DNA of 26,898 nucleotides, taken from contig JBCCGK010000138.1 in the NCBI GenBank assembly GCA_039029315.1, forward strand, positions 1 through 26,898, in the 5' to 3' direction. Under the pieces are notes generated by a model. That model had not been told where the DNA came from. It searched no databases and saw nothing but the letters and a program-made list of their open reading frames with translations. Position 1 is the first letter of the stretch. Every line of letters begins with the position of its first letter. The position numbers were made by a program, and so were the translations under genes. Positions 22,327 to 26,898 of this stretch are shown here, in pieces. Origin of the DNA: JBCCCJ01 sp039029315. GTDB lineage: Bacteria; Bacteroidota; Bacteroidia; J057.

Positions 22327-23403
22327 ATGTTTCACCTCCGACCTGTTCTCTTTCTTTTTCTCCCAATCAGCCTTCTTTGGGGATGCAAGCCTTCTTCCTT
22401 CTATAGCCTGGAAGACTTTGCTTCCCTCCAAAAAATAGATGTCCATGTCCACATTCGAACAGAGCGAATGGACTTTGCAGAGCAAGCCAAACAACATAAC
22501 TTTCAGCTCGTCAATGTGGTCGTAGATGATCAGGATGATTGGAACAAACTCAGGCGAAGATATGGGTATGCCTTCACACAACAGACTGCGCATCCCAATC
22601 TAATCAAGACGATTACGTCTTTCAGTGTTGACGGCTTTCATGAAGCGGGCTGGGAAGATCAGGTCATCGCATGGCTGGACAGCTGTTTTGAAGAAGGCTC
22701 ATTGGGGGTCAAGGTCTGGAAAAATATTGGCATGGTGCTCAAAGACACCAATGATGCCAATGTCATGATCGATGATCCACGGATTGACCGGGTGTTTCGC
22801 CACATAGAACAGCAGCAGAAAATCCTTATGGGTCATCTCGGCGAACCACTCAATTGCTGGTTGCCCCTGGAGGAAATGACCACGAACAACAATCGCAACT
22901 ACTTCAAGAATCATCCAGAGTATCATATGTACCTTCATCCAGAACTGCCTTCCTATCAGGATCAAATGGATGCGCGGGACAGACGTCTTGACAAACATCC
23001 CAACATCATCTTCCTCGGGGCGCATATGGCCAGCATCGAATGGAATGTCGATACGTTAGGCGCCTGGTTGGACCAATATCCAGAAGCGAGCATCGATTTG
23101 GCTGCCAGGATGAGTAATGTATTCTATCAAACCCGGGAAGATCGAGCAAGGGTGAGACAGTTCTTTCTTCGGTATCAGGACCGTATTCAATACGGAACCG
23201 ACCTGGCAGACAGAGGACGTTCTGATTCGGAGAAATTCGCCACGCACACATATGATACCTGGATTCGAGACTGGACTTTTTTGGCGACTGATCAGATGAT
23301 GGACAGCCACTTGATTGAGGGAGAATTTCAGGGCATACAGTTGCCAAAGGAGGTCATCGACAAGATTTACTATCATAATGCCGTACAAATGTTTGGATTT
23401 TAA
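22327..23403 (+). CDS. Amidohydrolase-family lipoprotein
   Basis: A 358-residue protein with a short signal peptide ending LLWGC (lipobox cysteine C20) and a TIM-barrel metal-dependent hydrolase domain of the Amidohydro_2 type. Visible metal-site motifs are D-V-H40-V-H42, M-G-H170-L-G-E-P, G-A-H233-M, and Y-G-T-D292, in the expected order. All ligands are present, so it should be active, probably on an amide, ester or carboxylate; the substrate cannot be read from sequence. ATG 22327 gives the better signal peptide; an in-frame ATG at 22291 would add twelve residues. It is codirectional with the LytTR gene upstream but not clearly co-transcribed. Confidence 0.85.
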   Translation: MFHLRPVLFLFLPISLLWGCKPSSFYSLEDFASLQKIDVHVHIRTERMDFAEQAKQHNFQLVNVVVDDQDDWNKLRRRYGYAFTQQTAHPNLIKTITSFSVDGFHEAGWEDQVIAWLDSCFEEGSLGVKVWKNIGMVLKDTNDANVMIDDPRIDRVFRHIEQQQKILMGHLGEPLNCWLPLEEMTTNNNRNYFKNHPEYHMYLHPELPSYQDQMDARDRRLDKHPNIIFLGAHMASIEWNVDTLGAWLDQYPEASIDLAARMSNVFYQTREDRARVRQFFLRYQDRIQYGTDLADRGRSDSEKFATHTYDTWIRDWTFLATDQMMDSHLIEGEFQGIQLPKEVIDKIYYHNAVQMFGF

Positions 23404-23470
23404 TGATGAAACAGCTTGTGCACATGTTAAGGAGGTGGACAATATTAGGGTTGATTTTGGGTAAAAGGGA

Positions 23471-23539
23471 GTAGGGGATATAATGGCTTGATTGGTAAGA
23501 TTTCTTCCTTTTTTTCCCTACACCCACTATATCCCTCAC
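23471..23539. repeat. Imperfect inverted repeat around GGGATATA
   Basis: GTAGGGGATATAATGG (23471-23486) pairs with CCACTATATCCCTCAC (23524-23539) at 13 of 16 positions across a 37-base spacer, in the 252-base gap after the amidohydrolase gene. It may act at the 3' end of that transcript. No U-tract is seen. Confidence 0.35.
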
Positions 23540-23655
23540 AAATAAATGTGTCCTAATACTTACTTGTTGCTGCCTCACCTCTGTTCTATCGTCCGGCCTT
23601 CTTGAAAGAATCTTGATCAGGCATTCCCCAACAATCAATATTTAGTGATTTTCTC

Positions 23656-24531
23656 ATGCGTAGTTGTCAGTCAGAATATGGTCAAATAGAAGAACTCTTC
23701 CTGAAGCGAGTCGAGGATTCGTTTCTGGATGAACAACACATCGACACCCAGTGGCAAGACCTTCATTATGTGGCCAGGCCTTCCTTTGCGCAGGCAACAC
23801 AGGAATACGAGGCATTTCAGCAATTCTTTCAACAAGGGAGCTGTAAAATCCATCATTTCCCTGCCCATGCGAAAACGGGAATGGATTCCATGTACTGCCG
23901 GGATGCTTCTATTGCAACTGATCAGGGCATGATTCTCTGTCATATGGGAAAACCTCAAAGACAAGGAGAAACACTCGCTGCGGAACAAGCCTATCAACGA
24001 GCAGGAATTCCCATCCTGGGCAGGATCAGGGCACCCGGAACAATTGAAGGCGGGGATGTAGCCTGGCTGGACCCCCAAACGCTTGCAGTCGGACATGGAT
24101 ACAGAAGCAATCAGGCAGGCTTTGATCAATTAGCCGAACTTTTGCGTCCGTTGGGGATTCAGCTTATTCAGGTTCACCTTCCGCACTACAAAGGTCCGGG
24201 AGATGTTTTTCATCTGATGTCTATTTTCAGCCCGATAGACAAGGATCTCGCGGTGGTATTTTCGCCCTTGATGTCGGTTGCCTTCCGCAATGAACTATTG
24301 GACAGGGGGTATCAGTTGGTAGAAGTCCCGGAAGAAGAATTTGAGAGTATGGGGTGTAATGTCTTGGCTTTGGGTCCAAAAGTCTGTCTCATGGTTCAGG
24401 GCAATCCCCAAACAAAATCCAGATTGGAGCAAGCTGGCTGCACAGTATTGGAATATGCCGGCAGTGAGATCAGTGTCAAAGGTGGCGGGGGACCGACTTG
24501 TTTGACCCGGCCGCTATGGCGAAAACTCTGA
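23656..24531 (+). CDS. DDAH / arginine-deiminase-fold hydrolase (amidinotransferase family)
   Basis: A 291-residue single-domain protein of the guanidine-modifying superfamily, which includes dimethylarginine dimethylaminohydrolase, arginine deiminase and amidinotransferases. Catalytic features in order: Y-C-R82-D83 substrate loop, G-T-I-E131-G-G-D134, G-D-V-F-H186-L with the general-acid histidine, the VPEEE segment, and GGGGPTC282LTRPL with the nucleophilic cysteine near the C-terminus. Length and the order R-APGT-[IV]-E-x-GD ... H ... EVPEEE ... C fit bacterial DDAH better than the roughly 400-residue arginine deiminases. The expected reaction is hydrolysis of the guanidino group of an arginine derivative to a citrulline-type product. 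No arginine pathway genes flank it. The start at ATG 23656 is compatible with family length. Confidence 0.85.
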   Translation: MRSCQSEYGQIEELFLKRVEDSFLDEQHIDTQWQDLHYVARPSFAQATQEYEAFQQFFQQGSCKIHHFPAHAKTGMDSMYCRDASIATDQGMILCHMGKPQRQGETLAAEQAYQRAGIPILGRIRAPGTIEGGDVAWLDPQTLAVGHGYRSNQAGFDQLAELLRPLGIQLIQVHLPHYKGPGDVFHLMSIFSPIDKDLAVVFSPLMSVAFRNELLDRGYQLVEVPEEEFESMGCNVLALGPKVCLMVQGNPQTKSRLEQAGCTVLEYAGSEISVKGGGGPTCLTRPLWRKL

Positions 24532-24601
24532 ACCTTTCGCCGAATTCCTTGTTCAAGACTTTTGGGATAAACGGCTTAGGTGTTTCCTGAAAGTGGCGAA
24601 A
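24518..24601 (+). repeat. Three-part GGCGAAA / TTTCGCC alternating hairpin set
   Basis: GGCGAAA (24518-24524), TTTCGCC (24535-24541) and GGCGAAA (24595-24601). The middle copy can pair with the first (7-bp stem, 10-base loop, overlapping the stop codon) or with the third, so the two hairpins exclude each other. The first is a candidate 3'-end hairpin of the DDAH-like gene. A regulatory switch is possible but unsupported, since no U-tract follows. Confidence 0.3.
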
Positions 24602-24669
24602 AAATGAATGAAGAAACGATGATCTTTACATCAGCACAGATATCATTAGACAGACCAGAAGCATACTGA

Positions 24670-24701
24670 TTGACACATGCCAAATACCCTTTTTACATTA
24701 G
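24670..24701 (+). promoter_or_regulatory. Candidate promoter of the reductase-antiporter pair
   Basis: TTG (24670-24672, within TTGACA) and TACATTAG (24694-24701) are separated by 21 bases. This matches the Bacteroidota -33 TTG / -7 TAnnTTTG arrangement with one mismatch in the -7 element. The start codon of the reductase lies 33 bases downstream. Confidence 0.45.
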
Positions 24702-24734
24702 CTGCTCGCATTTTCTAACCTGTTTCGATTTCAT

Positions 24735-25802
24735 ATGAAGAACATAGACCGGATTCAATTGAGACCTGACTACTCTATCTCTCGTGTCATCAAGGGAGGC
24801 TGGCATCTGGCAGGAGGTCATGGCACCATAGATCCTCGAGAGGCAATAGAGGATATGCGGGCATTTGTCGAAGCAGGAATCACAACCTTTGACTGTGCAG
24901 ATATTTATACCGGAGTAGAAGAGTTGATCGGAAGATTTTTCTCACAATACAAATCTGCCTTTGCTTCTGGCGACCTCCCTGCCGTTCAGGTTCATACCAA
25001 GTATGTTCCTGATTATGATGCCCTTCCGGGCCTGCGTCCAGAAGACACAACCCGCGTCATCGATCGATCGCTCCAACGTCTGGGAGTGGAACGACTGGAT
25101 ATGGTTCAGTTTGCCTGGTGGGACTATCAAATTCCTGGCCATGTGGAAGCGGCCATGCATTTGGCAGAATTACAGAAGCAAGGAAAAATTCGCCACCTCG
25201 CTCTCACCAATTATGATGCTGTTCATCTCCGGGAATTGCTTCAGGCAGGCCTATTAGTGGTGGCTAATCAGGTTCAGTATTCGCTGCTTGATCATCGCCC
25301 TGAATCTGACCTCCTGTCCATCTGTCAAGAGGCAAATATATCTCTGCTGTGCTATGGGGTCATTGCTGGTGGATTTTTGAGTGATCGCTACCTGAATCAA
25401 GCCGCAGCATCTGCCCCTTTTGAGAACCGATCTCTGGTAAAATATCACCTGATCATTGAAGAATTTGGCGGCTATGCCCTTTTTCAACATCTCTTAAAGG
25501 TGCTCCATGAGTTGGCACAAAAATATGGGGTGTACATCGCTGAAATTGCTGCTCGTTATATCCTCCAAAAACCAACAGTTGCTGCAGTGATCATAGGATC
25601 GAGACATCAACGACACCTGCCCAAGCTCCAACAATTGTCCAGCTTTGAGTTGGATCAGGAGGATCTCAATCTTCTGGCAGATGTCCTTGCACAAGCACGA
25701 GGTCCCCTTGGAGCTATCTATGAGTTGGAAAGGGACAAAACAGGCAAACACGGTAGCATCATGCGCTATAATCTCAACGGCCAAAGACTCCATGAAGACT
25801 GA
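24735..25802 (+). CDS. Aldo/keto reductase family protein
   Basis: A 355-residue protein with an aldo/keto reductase barrel. Visible tetrad positions are D53 and Y58 (TTFDCADIYTGVEE) and K89 (VHTKYVP). The fourth position, normally histidine in a [FL]-H-W-W-D segment, is alanine here (A127 in VQFAWWDY). The C-terminal NADPH-binding region is present (ARYILQKPTVAAVIIGSRHQRHL). NADPH-dependent carbonyl reduction is the family role; loss of the histidine may alter substrate range or rate, and the natural substrate is unknown. It overlaps the following antiporter gene by 11 bases, so the two are probably co-transcribed. Confidence 0.88.
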   Translation: MKNIDRIQLRPDYSISRVIKGGWHLAGGHGTIDPREAIEDMRAFVEAGITTFDCADIYTGVEELIGRFFSQYKSAFASGDLPAVQVHTKYVPDYDALPGLRPEDTTRVIDRSLQRLGVERLDMVQFAWWDYQIPGHVEAAMHLAELQKQGKIRHLALTNYDAVHLRELLQAGLLVVANQVQYSLLDHRPESDLLSICQEANISLLCYGVIAGGFLSDRYLNQAAASAPFENRSLVKYHLIIEEFGGYALFQHLLKVLHELAQKYGVYIAEIAARYILQKPTVAAVIIGSRHQRHLPKLQQLSSFELDQEDLNLLADVLAQARGPLGAIYELERDKTGKHGSIMRYNLNGQRLHED

Positions 25803-26898
25803 GATCAACGAACCTGGACCTGACAGAAGCATCGCTTTTCATGGCGGGCTTATTGGGGCGATTTTTCCCTTTTTGATATTTCTGAGCGGAGTCATCTTTA
25901 TTGCACTTTCTGGTGCTCCTGACGAACGCGGATTTTGGCCTGTTCTGATTCTCGCTTTGAGTATCGGCCTGCTTTTAGCCAAAGACAAGCAAGTGTTTTC
26001 GATGACGGTGATCGATGGCATGTCCCAACGGATCGTCATGATCATGATCACTGCCTGGATACTGGCCTCTATCATTGGCGTCTTGATGACCCTCACGGGT
26101 TTTGTAGATGCGTTGACATGGCTAGCGAGTCAACTCCAACTTGGAGGCAGCGGTTTTGTCTTGCTTAGTTGCCTCATCTGCTGCATCGTCTCCCTGTCTA
26201 CGGGTTCCAGTTTTGCGACCATCTTGATCTGTGGCCCCATTCTCTATCCGGCTGGTGGCATGCTGGGAGCTCATCTTCCTGCATTGGCTGGTGCGATCCT
26301 AGGCGGGGCGACCTTTGGTGATTTCATTGCCCCCATCTCAGATACCATGATCGCAAGTTCGCTTAGCCAACAGGCAGAGATTGGCCCAACGGTTCGCAGC
26401 CGTGTGAAATATATGTTTCCCGTGCTTCTTTTTGCCTTGATTGCATATGGTCTACATGCTTATCTTTCAGACAGCCACAGCTCCGTTCAGCCAGACAAAC
26501 TCCTGGGTGATCCGGCAGGCTTGCCAATGTTCCTAGTCCCGGTCTTGATTATTCTCTTATTTCTTCGGGGCAAACATCTCCTTCATGGCTTGTTGATGGG
26601 GCTTCTTTTCGGCCTAATCCTGGGGTTGGTCTTTGGCTTACTCTCCTGGCATCAGGTGATCTCTCTGGATGTCGCACAATTGACGGCCAAGAGTTTTGTT
26701 ATTGATGGAATCAATCGTGCTGTAGGCATCAGCTTTTTTACGATTTTGCTGATGGGGCTTGTGGCTTGCCTGAAAGCCAGCGGACTGATTGATCGCTTGG
26801 TCCATTATGCGTCCAAACACAGTCATTCTCCGGCTCAGGCAGAAGGCTGGATTGCTGCAACGGTAAGTGGAGCCGTCCTGCTCACTACGCATAGTGTG
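25792..26898 (+). CDS. NhaC-family Na+/H+ antiporter-like transporter (3' end outside window)
   Basis: 369 codons are open to the window edge with no stop. The protein has at least eight hydrophobic segments and the signature GGATFGDFIAPISDTMIASS, which matches the G-D-x-[IV]-x-P-[IL]-S-D-T motif of NhaC-type antiporters; also MITAWILASIIGVLM, LSTGSSFATILICGPI and a second-half SFFTILLMGL. The family includes Na+/H+ antiporters and some amino-acid/cation exchangers, so the substrate is not certain. The start is ATG 25792, inside the last codons of the reductase gene (11-base overlap). The full protein in this family is about 450-500 residues, so roughly 80-130 residues are missing on the right. 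Confidence 0.85.
   Translation, partial: MKTEINEPGPDRSIAFHGGLIGAIFPFLIFLSGVIFIALSGAPDERGFWPVLILALSIGLLLAKDKQVFSMTVIDGMSQRIVMIMITAWILASIIGVLMTLTGFVDALTWLASQLQLGGSGFVLLSCLICCIVSLSTGSSFATILICGPILYPAGGMLGAHLPALAGAILGGATFGDFIAPISDTMIASSLSQQAEIGPTVRSRVKYMFPVLLFALIAYGLHAYLSDSHSSVQPDKLLGDPAGLPMFLVPVLIILLFLRGKHLLHGLLMGLLFGLILGLVFGLLSWHQVISLDVAQLTAKSFVIDGINRAVGISFFTILLMGLVACLKASGLIDRLVHYASKHSHSPAQAEGWIAATVSGAVLLTTHSV

Noticed and set aside
23404..23475. A 23-codon plus-strand ORF starting right after the amidohydrolase stop (TAATGATG)
   Set aside because: Very short and without recognisable features; the TAATG junction alone is not enough support.

Overview
The window looks like a chromosomal segment from a member of the Bacteroidota, possibly a saprospirian or cytophagalean; rank below phylum cannot be settled from sequence alone. 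Evidence: one protein (16502-19420) ends in a type A type IX secretion (T9SS) sorting domain, two proteins start with the Bacteroidota-typical 'NYQAVLRD' surface module, the two-component genes are of the TPR-LytS / LytTR type, and several candidate -7 elements fit the Bacteroidota TAnnTTTG pattern instead of a sigma-70 -10 box. I see no rRNA, tRNA, CRISPR array, transposase or phage gene.

Layout. (1) 1-1303: non-coding left end, then on the minus strand a Crp/Fnr-type regulator followed by a DUF2834-like small membrane protein. A 16-bp perfect palindrome carrying an Fnr-type box (TTGAC-N4-GTCAA) lies between them. (2) 1468-4410, plus strand: a seven-helix membrane AraC-type regulator, then a small outer-membrane barrel candidate overlapping by ATGA with a serine beta-lactamase-like lipoprotein. 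(3) 4472-8447, plus strand: two tandem paralogous TPR-LytS-type histidine kinases. (4) 8494-21002, minus strand: five exported or surface proteins rich in repeats. In transcription order these are a FN3-kelch lipoprotein, a T9SS cargo with 14 FG-GAP-like repeats, two paralogous fibre-like proteins (YadA-type head repeats plus a C-terminal peptidase S74 chaperone) and an SH3b protein. (5) 21471-22223, plus strand: a LytTR response regulator, divergent from the surface block. (6) 22327-26898, plus strand: an amidohydrolase-type lipoprotein, a DDAH/arginine-deiminase-fold hydrolase, an aldo/keto reductase, and an NhaC-type antiporter cut by the window edge.

How it may fit together. The two kinases and the lone LytTR regulator bracket the five-gene surface block, with no other LytTR regulator in the window. 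The most interesting hypothesis is that they form one signalling set controlling a repeat-built cell-surface apparatus: self-cleaving S74 fibres, a double FG-GAP propeller exported by T9SS, and a kelch lipoprotein. This is inferred from position; no operator was identified. The right-hand metabolic genes look like ordinary housekeeping or accessory functions, with the reductase and antiporter overlapping and probably co-transcribed.
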